The notes under the pieces: generated by a model
Seen by the model: the letters and a program-made list of their open reading frames with translations, nothing else
Database searches by the model: none
What the model was told of the DNA's origin: nothing
Translations under genes and position numbers: made by a program
Shown: positions 43,171-53,430 of the stretch, piece by piece
Layout: each line of letters starts with the position of its first letter
How positions within the stretch are numbered: position 1 is the stretch's first letter
Assembly: GCF_023078275.1 (NCBI RefSeq)
Contig: NC_062983.1
Span: forward strand, 4,767,001 to 4,831,000
Length of the DNA: 64,000 nt
Direction of reading: 5' to 3'
Source: Leguminivora glycinivorella
Taxonomy: Eukaryota > Arthropoda > Insecta > Lepidoptera > Tortricidae

Positions 43171-44013
43171 ATGGATTTCCGAGAGAACTGGCGCAAACCT
43201 GTGGTACTAAATACTGCGGACCGCAAGGCGGTATGGGAGAGCAAGCAGCTACACGGGCGGTTTTACAAGGCCCTCACGGGACCCGATGTAGATCTGCTCG
43301 CATCGGTGAACTGGTTACGATTCGGGGACCTCTTCGGAGAAACCGAGGGTTTTGCCTGTGCAATTGCGGACGAAGTTATGATGACGAACAACTACCGGAA
43401 ATATATCCTGAAGGACGGTACGGTCGACATTTGTCGGGCATGCCGCCGTCCCGGAGAGTCACTCAGGCATATTATTTCCGGTTGTTCTCATCTTGCTAAC
43501 GGCGAGTACTTGCACAGACATAATCTCGTAGCCAGGATTATTCACCAGCAACTTGCTCTTCAATACGACCTTGTGGACCGCGAAGTACCGTACTACAAGT
43601 ACTTACCTGCGCCAGTTCTCGAAAATGGTCGTGCCACGCTCTATTGGGATCGATCTATTATCACTGACAGGACTATTGTAGCCAATAAGCCTGACATTGT
43701 GATAATAGATCGACTGCAACGCCGGGCAGTGCTCGTTGACATCACCATCCCCCATGATGAGAATCTCGTGAAAGCCGAGAAGGACAAGTCCAGTAAGTAC
43801 CTAGACTTGGCTCACGAGATAACCGCCATGTGGGATGTTGAATCAACGATCATTGTTCCGATAGTCGTTTCAGCGAACGGTCTCATAGCGAAGAGTCTCG
43901 ACCAACATCTTAAGAGACTCTCGCTAGGTGGCTGGATCAAGGGCCAGATGCAGAAGGCGGTGATCTTGGACACAGCGCGGATAGTTCGACGGTTCCTCTC
44001 TCTGCAGCCCTAA
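43171..44013 (+). CDS. C-terminal part of a non-LTR retrotransposon with restriction-like endonuclease (R2/R4/NeSL-like)
   Basis: A 280-residue intact frame. Residues 27-61 read LHGRFYKAL...VD..ASVNWLRFGDLFGETEGF, the post-reverse-transcriptase segment of site-specific-type LINEs. A CX2CX8HX4C zinc knuckle follows at C88, C91, H100 and C105. A KPD at 173-175 with D190 fourteen residues later fits the KPDX12-14D catalytic signature of the restriction-like endonuclease. The frame ends LSLQP, TAA at 44011-44013, with a 3' region of about 150 bp and AATAAA at 44167. The reverse transcriptase domain is absent: the copy seems 5'-truncated near its ATG. Known: these proteins cut target DNA to prime reverse transcription. 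The intact frame suggests a recent insertion; independent expression is not shown. Confidence 0.75.
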   Translation: MDFRENWRKPVVLNTADRKAVWESKQLHGRFYKALTGPDVDLLASVNWLRFGDLFGETEGFACAIADEVMMTNNYRKYILKDGTVDICRACRRPGESLRHIISGCSHLANGEYLHRHNLVARIIHQQLALQYDLVDREVPYYKYLPAPVLENGRATLYWDRSIITDRTIVANKPDIVIIDRLQRRAVLVDITIPHDENLVKAEKDKSSKYLDLAHEITAMWDVESTIIVPIVVSANGLIAKSLDQHLKRLSLGGWIKGQMQKAVILDTARIVRRFLSLQP

Positions 44014-44315
44014 CCACCGGCAACTTGGGCCCTGCCCCGCTGCTGGCGGCACCCTAGGTTAGGTTTTTTATAATGTGTTTATATGTGTTTTATATTGTTT
44101 TGTAAGTGGTTTTGTATTTTACTTTTATATTCATATTATAAACAGCCTAACCTAAGATTTGAAAGAAATAAAGTAAGGGTAATTCTTGCAAAAAGCAAGA
44201 AAAAGTTGATTCACCCATTTAGTTTTAAAAATTAATACAGTAAAATTAATACAGTATAATACTAGTAGTAGTAATACGTACAATACTTCAGACGTAGTAT
44301 TAAAAAAAAGATAGA
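44014..44315. other. 3' region of the retrotransposon, then AT-rich sequence
   Basis: GC-rich 44014-44060 (CTGCTGGCGGCACCCTAGG) changes to AT-rich; a short duplicated AATACAGTA patch is at 44237-44262. Confidence 0.45.
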
Positions 44316-44565
44316 TGACGACTGGTCTGGCGCAGTCGGTAGTGACCCTGCCTGCTACGCCGCGGTCCTGGGTTCGAATCCCGGTAAGGTCATTTATTTG
44401 TGTGATGAGCACAGATATTTGTTCCCGAGTCATGGATGTTTTCTATGTATGTATATATATTATATAATTATATCGTTGTCTGAGTACCCACAACACAAGC
44501 CTTCTTGAGCTTACCGTGGGCCTCAGTCAATCTGTGTAAGAATGTCCTAAAATATTTATTTATTA
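44316..44565 (+). mobile_element. tRNA-derived SINE, family A
   Basis: GGTCTGGCGCAGTCGGTAGT head, B box GGTTCGAATCC, body GAGTCATGGATGTTTTCTAT, tail with GAGCTTACCGTGGG and TGTAAGAATGTCCTAAAATA. Best-preserved copy. Confidence 0.88.
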
Positions 44566-44890
44566 TAAGTCATTCATCTTAATGGTAATATTTAAAGAAT
44601 GGATCCTTTTCGATAAATTAACCATTGTATCAAGTCCATTTATTATCTACTTCTGACGAGTAAATTTAGGTACCTATTTAACTGATTTCACGAAGTAAAA
44701 CCTGTCTTAGGTCTTAAAATAAAGACTTCTTTCTCAGACAGTAATACGAATATTTAAGGCCAGTAACGTCCCATTTCCCGGCTCAGCTGGCAACGGACAA
44801 AGACTTCATTTGGATATTCGAAGCTTCATAATGGCCCTTTTATTACAATATTTTGTTTCAAACCTTACTTTGTGATGTACGAGTAGAGCA
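44566..44890. other. No feature recognised
   Basis: AT-rich intergenic sequence. Confidence 0.4.
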
Positions 44891-44896
44891 ATCACA

Positions 44897-45352
44897 AAAA
44901 AAACCGGCCAAGTGCGAGTCGGACTCGCGCACCGAGGGTTCCGTACAAACCTGCAAGGTTTACAATTATTAAAAAAATATATATTATGTGATGTAACTAA
45001 AAATTTATGGTTTTCGTAATTTTTCCTTTATCTATGCTATAAGACGTTGCTTCGTACCAAATTTCAAGATTCTGAGTTCACGGGAAGCACCCTGTAGGTT
45101 TTGATTCCCTTGCAAGTGTCGAAAATTTGCGGCATAAACGGCTGTATCTTTTGATTGCGTTGGCTTAGAAGTTTGATTTTTTCACAGCTTCAAGGGACAG
45201 TAGACCTGAGTAATTGATATAAATTTCAGCTTCATACCTCCACGCGTTCCTGAGAAAAAGGGTCTTGACAGACGGACGGACGGACGGACAGACGGACAAC
45301 AAAGTGATCCTATAAGGGTTCCGTTTTTTCATTTTGAGGTACGGAACCCTAA
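44897..45352 (+). mobile_element. CCGGCCAAGTGCGAGTCGG element
   Basis: Starts AAAAACCGGCCAAGTGCGAG, contains AGGGTTCCGTAC, a short (GACG)n at 45272-45295, and ends GGTACGGAACCCTAATT, an inverted relation. Related at its ends to the elements at 40533 and 47709 but with a different body. Confidence 0.8.
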
Positions 45353-45385
45353 TTACAAATATTTCAAGAAACAGGTCTTAGCTTT

Positions 45386-45693
45386 TTCTACAAGTTTCTT
45401 GCGAAACGTTTTTAACCCCCGACACAAAAACGACGGGGTGTTATAAGTTCGACGTGTCTGTCTGTGTGTGTGTCTGTCTGTCTGTCTGTGTGTGTGTCTG
45501 TCTGTGGCATCGTAGCTCCCGAACGAATGAACCGATTTAGGTTTAGTTTTTTTTGTTTGAAAGCTGAGTTAGTCGGGAGTATTCTTAGCCATGTTTCATG
45601 AAAATCGGTCTACTATGTCGCGGTCGGCGGTTTTTTTCAAAATTTTAATTTTGTGGTTAGGTTATTCTACAAGTTTCTTAAGAAACGTTTTTA
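45386..45693 (+). mobile_element. CCCCCGAC-family element (copy 4) between 29-bp direct repeats
   Basis: Element 45413-45662 with TAACCCCCGACACAAAAACG, GTCT/GTGT tract and TTTTGTGGTTAGGTTA end. The flanks TTCTACAAGTTTCTT..GAAACGTTTTTA at 45386-45414 and 45665-45693 match at 27 of 29 positions. Confidence 0.85.
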
Positions 45694-45811
45694 CTAGAAG
45701 TCAATTTTATTTCTGGATTCTTTATTTATTTAGTTAGAAGTCGATCTACAATTCTAAGTTACAATCTGAAAGTGAAATTTATTTTAATACCGTGTCCTAA
45801 ATAATTATTTG

Positions 45812-45995
45812 GCATTTCTCCGAAAACGAAAGCGATACGCGTGTCTGTCGCGCCAATAAAGCGCGATAAGATAGATATCTACAGATACATTGTTCAGAAG
45901 AATCTCTAGCCAACAGCACTATCGTTATCGCTCTATGGCGCAAGATACGGCTCAAGGAACTGGCTCTGTCGCACCAATAAGGAAGGGCGGATAGA
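45812..45995 (-). repeat. Dispersed relative of the 157-bp unit (minus)
   Basis: GGCATTTCTCCGAAAACGAA, AGCGATACGCGTGTCTGTCG and GATAAGATAGATATCTACAG are the inverse of satellite motifs; a second CTCTGTCGCACCAATAAGG lies downstream. Confidence 0.75.
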
Positions 45996-46026
45996 GAGAA
46001 ATAACTAACTAATAAAAAATACGCCA

Positions 46027-46112
46027 CCGGAGACCGAAGAGCTGGCAGCTTCCTCGCTCAGCGTATTAGCTTGACAATCCAGCGAGGAAATGCTGCCAGC
46101 TTCTTCGGTACT
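46027..46112. repeat. Hairpin repeat
   Basis: GACCGAAGAGCTGGCAGCTT pairs with the region ending GCTGCCAGCTTCTTCGGTA; inner CCTCGCT/AGCGAGG also pair. Confidence 0.8.
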
Positions 46113-46655
46113 ATGCCACAGGGGCCGTTTTTAGATTTATTTTAGATTTATTTAGTTTAATTTACCTGTAATATTACTTTTAAATTGTGTAAATATGTTA
46201 TATACCAGAAATAAATGAGTAAAAACTAATAAATGTGTTTCTCAAACATGATTATGAAATATTGATGTCATGTTCCTTAAAATAGGCTGCGAAATATGAT
46301 GTTTCAGGTGCGGCCGTTAATGGAACTTCAAATATTTCTTGCAGGCCTAGGCCGGAAAAGTCCTCTTTCTGATTTCCAATCACAGATATTTGTGACATAG
46401 TATTATATTTGGCAATTTAAAAGAAAACTAAAACCGGCTTTACAGACGTTCAGACAGCAACTTGTGTAGGTTCTAAGCAATATTTTTTTTTGGTGCCTGC
46501 GATTTGATGTTTTGATTTTTTTTTCGATGTTTTTCAAGGAGTTTCACAGAGAAACGAAAATTTACGCGGTACTACTCATAGTTTATGATATACAGCATTT
46601 TTTAAAATTTGTAGTTCTTTTTATTTCATACCATGTTTGAGAAAAGCACTATACA
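46113..46655. other. No feature recognised
   Basis: AT-rich intergenic sequence. Confidence 0.4.
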
Positions 46656-46657
46656 TT

Positions 46658-46930
46658 TTGACGACCGGTCTGGCCTAGCGTGTAGTGACCCTGCTTGCTA
46701 AACTGCGGTCCCGGGTTCGGATCCCGGTAAGGGCATTTATTTGTGTTATGAGCACAGATATTTGTTCCTGAGTCATGGATATTTTCTATGTATATAAGTG
46801 ACAGACAGTGAGTGAGTGAGTGTATTATATATATCGCTGTGTTGCGTACTCACAACACAAACCTTCTTGAGTTTACCGTGGGACTCGGTTAATCTGTGTA
46901 AGAACGTCCTATAATATTATAGGACATATT
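46658..46930 (+). mobile_element. tRNA-derived SINE, family A
   Basis: ACCGGTCTGGCCTAGCGTGT head, B-box-like GGGTTCGGATCC, body GAGTCATGGATATTTTCTAT, tail TGTGTAAGAACGTCCTATAA. A GTGAGTGAGTGAGTG run sits inside. Confidence 0.85.
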
Positions 46931-46940
46931 ATTATTATAT

Positions 46941-47003
46941 GGGGTTGCCCGCCTCAGACCTACCCGGCCTGGCTTCGGTCTTCCGTCTTCGGCCGGCAAC
47001 CCC
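46941..47003. repeat. GC-rich stem-loop
   Basis: GGGGTTGCC at 46941-46949 pairs with GGCAACCCC at 46995-47003; the loop is GC-rich with several GGCCGG/CCGGCC-type repeats. Confidence 0.7.
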
Positions 47004-47261
47004 TTTTGTCCCGGCCTCTGTAGTAATTTACTATTCTATCGTATTTTCTCAAAAACGTTCATATTTAACGTTAGTAGCAATATCTTGTACTGAGACCGTC
47101 TGAAATACCATAACACCAAAGAATACATAATAGTACAAGTACAGAATGCTCACTCCTTTGACGTTCACAAAATGCCGCCATTCTAAATTCTTACCTACAT
47201 TAACAAACGGACAGCACGCGAGCAGCCGACATTGAATTCTATTGCACCGCACGAAGGTCGT

Positions 47262-47682
47262 TAATCCGTTAATCGCTATCCCTTATACGGGGTTTTGTAT
47301 GGGTATTTCGTTAGGCTTAACTTACCCTACCCTTTTGACGCGATACCCTTTCATTTTGCTTTTAAAGCCCTAACGAAAGCGCTTACCTAAAATAGCCCAA
47401 TACCCTTTCAAAACCCTTATCACCGGCTCAGCCTAACGCCATAAGGGTAAGCCTTATACTGGGTTTTATTTGCTTTCCCTTATAGCATATCGTGCGAATT
47501 TAAATCCTGTACCTCGCTCATAAAGCACACATTACTCCGAACGAAAGAACATACGATCGTTACCTACGTTGGCACTGTGTGTGATATTTGCGCGTTTCTG
47601 TTTGATGGAAACGGCTGTAGATAAAATAAGGTTCAATTTTCAATACCAAATACTTATAGTTATGATAGGCTCCTTCTTTGCT
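47262..47682. repeat. Left flank of the inverted 120-bp structure
   Basis: Contains CGTTAATCGCTA (47267-47278), ATAAGGGTAAGCCTTAT (47452-47468) and GCTTTCCC (47483-47490). The inverse motifs occur in the mirrored order on the right side (53383, 53048 and 53022). Confidence 0.5.
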
Positions 47683-50015
47683 CAGGTGTAACACAGGCAA
47701 ACGCTGCTTTTTAGGGTTCCGTAGTCAACTAGGAACCCTTATAGTTTCGCCATGTCTGTCTGTCCGTCCTTCCGTCCGTCCGCGGATAATCTCAGTAACC
47801 GTTAGAACTAGAAAGCTGAAATTTGGTCCCAATATGTATATCAATCACGCCAACAGAGTGCAAAAATAAAAAATGGAAAAAAAAATTGGGTACCCCCCCC
47901 CCTACATGTAAAGTGGGGGCTGATAATATTTTTCATTCCAACCCCAACGTGTGATATATTGTTGGATAGGTATTTAAGAATGAATAAAGGGTTTACTAAG
48001 ATTGCTTTTTGATAATATTAATATTTTCGGAAATAATCGCTCCTAAAGGAAAAAAGTGCGTCCCCCCCCTCTAACTTTTGAACCACAAGTTTAAAAAATA
48101 TGAAAAAAATCACAAAAGTAGAACTTTGTAAAGACTTTCTAGGAAAATTGTTTTGAACTTGATAGGTTCAGTAGTTTTTGAGAAACATATGGAAAACTTC
48201 GGAACCCTACACTGAGCGTGGCCCGACACGCTCCTGGCGGGTTTTTTTTATCGGACTTGTCTTGATGGGTACCCGATGTCTAGCTGATGCTGAACCCTGG
48301 CTGCACCTAGGGGAACTCGGGTTTAGTGTAATACAGGCAAACGCTGATTTCGTCATCGGACTTGTCTTGATGAGTACTCGAGTGAGCAGTACCCGAAGTC
48401 CAGCTGATGCTGAACCCTGGCTGTACCTAGGGGAACTCGGGTTTAGTGTAACACAGGCAAACGCTGGTTTCGACATCGGACTTGTCTTGATGAGTACTCG
48501 AGTGAGCAGTACCCGAAGTCCAGCTGATGCTGAACCCTGGCTGCACCTAGGGGAAATCGGGTTTAGTGTAACACAGGCAAACGCTGTTTTCGTCATCGGA
48601 CTTGTCTTGATGAGTACTCGAGTGAGCAGTACCCGAAGTCCAGCTGATGCTGAACCTTGGCTGCACCTAGGGGAACTCGGGTTTAGTGAAACACAGGCAA
48701 ACGCTGTTTTCGTCATCGGACTTGTCTTGATGAGTACTCAAGTGAGCAGTACCCGAAGTCCAGCTAATGCTGAACCCTGGCTGCATCTAGGGGAACTCGG
48801 GTTTAGTGTAACACAGGCAAACGCTGTTTTCGTCATCGGACTTGTCTTGATGAGTACTCGAGTGAGCAGTACCCGAAGTCCAGCTGATGCTGAACCCTGG
48901 CTGCATCTAGGGGAACTCGGGTTTAGTGTAACACAGGCAAACGCTGTTTTCGTCATCGGACTTGTCTTGATGAGTACTCGAGTGAGCAGTACCCAAAGTC
49001 CAGCTGATGCTGAACCCTGGCTGCACCTATGGGAACTCGGGTTTAGTGTAACACAGGCAAACGCTGTTTTCGTCATCGGACTTGTCTTGATGAGTACTCG
49101 AGTGAGCAGTACCCGAAGTCCAGCTGATGCTGAACCCTGGCTGCATCTAGGGGAACTCGGGTTTAGTGTAACACAGGCAAACGCTGTTTTCGTCATCGGA
49201 CTTGTCTTGATGAGTACTCGAGTGAGCAGTACCCAAAGTCCAGCTGATGCTGAACCCTGGCTGCACCTATGGGAACTCGGGTTTAGTGTAACGCAGGCAA
49301 ACGCTGTTTTCGTCATCGGACTTGTCTTGATGAGTACTCGAGTGAGCAGTACCCGAAGTCCAGTTGATGCTGAACCCTGGCTGCACCTAGGGGAAATCGG
49401 GTTTAGTGTAACACAGGCAAACGCTGTTTTCGTCATCGGACTTGTCTTGATCAGTACTCGAGTGAGCAATACCCAAAGTCCAGCTGATGCAGAACCCTGG
49501 CTGCACCTAGGGGAACTCGGGTTTAGTGTAACACAGGCAAACGCTGTTTTCGTCATCGGACTTGTCTTGATGACTACTCAAGTGAGCAATACCCAAAGTC
49601 CAGCTGATGCTGAACCCTGGCTGCACCTAGGGGAACTCGGGTTTAGTGTAACACAGGCAAACGCTGTTTTCGTCATCGGACTTGTCTTGATGAGTACTTG
49701 AGTGAGCAGTACCCGAAGTGTAGCTGATGCTGAACTCTGTTTGCACCTAGGGGAACTCGGGTTTAGTGTAACACAGGCAAACGCTGTTTTCGTCATTGGA
49801 CTTGTCTTAATGAGTATTTGGGTGAGCTGTACCCGAGATAGAGCTGATGCTGAAACCTGGCTGTACCTAGGAGAACTCGGGTTTGGTGTAACATAGGCAA
49901 ACTCTGTTTGCGTCATCGGACTTGTCTTGACGAGGACTTGGGTGCGCAATAGCCAAGACAGCGTTGTAGCTGAGTCCTGGCGGTATCTAGGGCAACTCTG
50001 GTTTCGGTGCATTAT
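47683..50015. repeat. 120-bp satellite array A (interrupted)
   Basis: About 14.5 units of 120 bp from 48249 to about 50015, plus a stub with GTGTAACACAGGCAAACGCTG at 47685-47705 on the far side of an inserted element. Unit landmarks on plus: CGGACTTGTCTTGATGAGTA, GAGTGAGCAGTACCC, GATGCTGAACCCTGGCTGCA, CTCGGGTTTAGTGTAACACA and GGCAAACGCTGTTTTCGTCA. Units differ by a few bases; those nearest 50015 are most diverged. Since 120 is divisible by three, long frames run on both strands (507 residues on plus; 169, 272 and 151 on minus). I treat these as by-products, not genes. Confidence 0.92.
47709..48248 (-). mobile_element. GGACGG-microsatellite element (copy 2), inserted in a satellite unit
   Basis: Inverse of 40533-41144: TTAGGGTTCCGTAGTCAACT at the start, short CCGTCCGTCC tract, C-rich/G-rich patches, and GCGTGGCCCGACACGCTCCT near the end. 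Satellite sequence is present on both sides. Confidence 0.85.
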
Positions 50016-50469
50016 AATATAGAAATATTTCATGCAATGTCAAGTTAGGCATAAAACATAATATTAACTGAACAAAAATCCTACCAGAAGTGAATATTAA
50101 CATCAAGTAGTTAGAACAAATTTATTAATTTGCCATACATAAAACACTTTATTTATGTCTAAAAAAATACGTATGTATATCCATTTGAATATCAAAATTA
50201 AGAACAATCGATTTCACTAATAGTAACACAGGGAATAAAGACAATACTGGAGTTCCAAGCGTCCATAGACTGCGGTAACTATTTACTATCAGACGGGCTG
50301 TATGCTTGATTGCCACCAGAAAAGTATTTCTGTTTCAAACGATCTTCATAGAATTCACAACAATCAACAGAAATAGTTTGACAGATTCTATGGCACTACT
50401 CAACTCAACCAAGTACCAGTCATAAAGACGAGTCTAAGATATTTCACACGAAACATACTATGAACAGAA
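50016..50469. other. Spacer between the mirrored arrays
   Basis: 450 bp, AT-rich, single-copy in the window. No coding frame or promoter can be supported. Confidence 0.5.
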
Positions 50470-52610
50470 AACAGCGTTTATTTATATTGCACCGGTACCA
50501 CCAGGTCTCAGCTACAGCACTGGCTTGGGTACTGCGCACCCAAGTCCTCATAAAGGCAGGGCCTATAACGGAAACCGGGTTTGTCTATGTTGCACCAAAC
50601 CTAAGATCCCCTAGGTACAGCAAGAGTTCAATATCAGCTTTACCAGTACTCATCAAGACAAGTCCGCTGACAAAAACAGCGTTTACCTATGTTGCACGAA
50701 ACCCGAGTTCCCCTAGGAATAGCCAGGGTTCAGCATCAGCTCTACCTTGGTTACTGCTGACTGAAGTACTCATCAAGACAAATCCGATGACGAAAACAGC
50801 GTTTGCCTATGTTGCACGAAACCCGAGTTCCCCTAGGAGTAGCCAGGGTTCAGCATCAGCTCTACCCTGGTTACTGCTCACTCAAGTACTCATCAAAACA
50901 AGTCCGATGACGAAAACAGCGCTTGCCTATGTTACACCAAACCCGCGTTCCCCTGGGAAAAGCCAGGGTTCAGCATCAGCTCTACCTTGGTTACTGCTCA
51001 CTCAAGTACTCATCAAGACCAGTCCGCTGACAAAAACAGCGTTTACCTATGTTGCACAAAACCCGAGTTCCCTTAGGAATAGCCAGGGTTCAGCATCAGC
51101 TTTACCTTGGTTACTGCTCACTCAAGTACTCATCAAGACAAGTTCGATGACGAAAACAGCGCTTGCCTATGTTACTCCAAACCCGCGTTCCCCTAGGAAT
51201 AGCCAGGGTTCAGCATCAGCTCTACCTTGGTTACTGCTCACACAAGTACTCACCAAGACAAGTCCGGTGAAGAAAACAGCGCTTGCCTATGTTACTCCAA
51301 ACCCGCGTTCCCCTGGGAAAAGCCAGGGTTCAGCATCAGCTCTACTTTGGTTACTGCTCACTCAAGTACTCACCAAGACAAGTCCGGTGAAGAAAACAGC
51401 GCTTGCCTATGTTACTCCAAACCCGCATTCCCCTGGGAAAAGCCAGGGTTCAGCATCAGCTCTACCTTGGTTACTGCTTACTCAAGTACTCATCAATACA
51501 AGTCCGATGAAGAAAACAGCGTTTGCCTATGTTGCACGAAACCCGAGTTCCCTTAGGAGTAGCCAGGGTTCAGCATCAGCTCTACCTTGGTTACTGCTCA
51601 CACAAGTACTCATCAAAACAAGTTCGATGACGAAAACAGCGCTTGCCTATGTTACACCAAACCCGCGTTCCCCTGGGAAAAGCCAGGGTTCAGCATCAGC
51701 TCTACCTTGGTTACTGCTCACTCAAGTACTCATCAAGACCAGTCCGATGACGAAAACAGCGTTTGCCTATGTTGCACGAAACCCGAGTTCCCTTAGGAAT
51801 AGCCAGGGTTCAGCATCAGCTCTACCTTGGTTACTGCTCACTCAAGTACTCATCAAGACAAGTTCGATGACGAAAACAGCGCTTGCCTATGTTACTCCAA
51901 ACCCGCGTTCCCCTAGGAATAGCCAGGGTTCAGCATCAGCTCTACCTTGGTTACTGCTCACACAAGTACTCACCAAGACAAGTCCAGTGAAGAAAACAGC
52001 GCTTGCCTATGTTACTCCAAACCCGCGTTCCCCTGGGAAAAGCCAGGGTTCAGCATCAGCTCTACCTTGGTTACTGCTCACTCAAGTACTCACCAAGACA
52101 AGTCCGGTGAAGAAAACAGCGCTTGCCTATGTTACTCCAAACCCGCGTTCCCCTGGGAAAAGCCAGGGTTCAGCATCAGCTCTACCTTGGTTACTGCTCA
52201 CTCAAGTACTCATCAATACAAGTCCGATGAAGAAAACAGCGTTTGCCTATGTTGCACGAAACCCGAGTTCCCTTAGGAGTAGCCAGGGTTCAGCATCAGC
52301 TCTACCTTGGTTACTGCTCACACAAGTACTCATCAAGACAAGTCCGATGACGAAAACAGCGCTTGCCTATGTTACTCCAAACCCGCGTTCCCCTAGGAAT
52401 AGCCAGGGTTCAGCATCAGCTCTACCTTGGTTACTGCTCACTCAAGTACTCATCAAAACAAGTCCGATGACGAAAACAGCGCTTGCCTATGTTAAACCAA
52501 ACCCGCGTTCCCCTGGGAAAAGCCAGGGTTCAGCATCAGCTCTATCTTAGGAACTGCTCACCCAATTAACTCATCAAGGCGAGTTGGATGACGAAAACGG
52601 CTTGTTTTTA
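50470..52610. repeat. 120-bp satellite array B, inverted relative to array A
   Basis: About 18 units of 120 bp. Landmarks on plus are the inverse of array A: CAAGTACTCATCAAGACAAG, CGAAAACAGCG, TATGTTGCACGAAACCCGAG and CCAGGGTTCAGCATCAGCTC. Two unit types (GTTGCACGAAACCCGAG and GTTACTCCAAACCCGCG forms) are arranged in a six-unit block of 720 bp that occurs twice (units 5-10 and 11-16). A 696-residue frame from 50460 spans it; substitutions between units are mostly amino-acid-changing, so there is no sign of protein selection. Confidence 0.92.
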
Positions 52611-52683
52611 TGTTGGCAATTAACGTTTTCAATGTGTAATGTTAATGGTTAATTGTATTGATTTTCGCCCAACACTGTATATT

Positions 52684-52783
52684 TACATGCATACATACAT
52701 ATTTACATAATTATATTCATACATACATACCTACATACATTCATACATACCTACATACATTCATACGTACGAACGTACATACT
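52684..52783 (+). repeat. (ATAC)n microsatellite
   Basis: Interrupted ATAC/ATTC tetranucleotide tract in the right flank of array B. Confidence 0.9.
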
Positions 52784-53430
52784 GATCTATGGGCGACGAT
52801 GATCATTTACCATCAGGCGATCCATCACTTCCTTGTCTCCCAGTTCATTAAAAATAATTTCTAGCCGTGTTCTACTTTTATCCAACGAAAACATGTTTCG
52901 TTGCAAAATTAAAAATGGGGCGCATAGTGCGGAGTGGCAACAGCGCATTTTCCTTCCTGTTCTTACAATAGCTTAGATTCATAATCCTGTCTCTTTTACG
53001 CAAGACTACGCTTTAACAAAAGGGAAAGCCTTATAAATAGCGCTTAAAATAAGGGTAACCCTTATTAAAGGCTTGCAAGCCGTATCGGATAGCGCTAAGC
53101 CAATGCACAGGGCTAGCTTTATTGTTTTGCTTAGTTTTTTGTAAGGGCTAGTCAAATGAATGGGCTTGCAGTTCGAAAGGGAGAGTCTCTCGATTGGGTC
53201 GTCCTTACGTTAGGGATTCCCAATGAAAGGCTTGTAGCGCGGAAGGGGTTGTCCGGTCCCTGATTCGAGCTCAAGAAAAGTTCATTTTTTTCACGTCGTT
53301 AACGATTAACTTTAACTTACGTTAAATTTGTCGAAATGTATCGCTTTAACGATTAACGAAGTTAACTTTTTTAGTAACGGATTAGCGATTAACGAAGTTA
53401 ACTATTTGATTAACGGTGCCCAGCTATGGT
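52784..53430. repeat. Right flank of the inverted 120-bp structure
   Basis: GGGAAAGC (53022-53029), AATAAGGGTAACCCTTATT (53048-53066), several GTTAACGATTAACG-type motifs (53290-53420), and TAGCGATTAACG at 53383-53394. These mirror the left flank in inverted order, with different spacing. Confidence 0.5.

Noticed and set aside
48178..49701. 507-residue plus-strand frame as a repetitive protein gene
   Set aside because: It follows from a 120-bp period without stops. Frames exist on both strands, it starts inside the neighbouring element, and changes between units are not protein-conserving.
50460..52550. 696-residue frame as a gene
   Set aside because: Same reason; no signal peptide, no domain, and no splice or promoter evidence.
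52684..52783. Telomeric or centromeric repeat
   Set aside because: The unit is ATAC; no TTAGG arrays are seen in the window.
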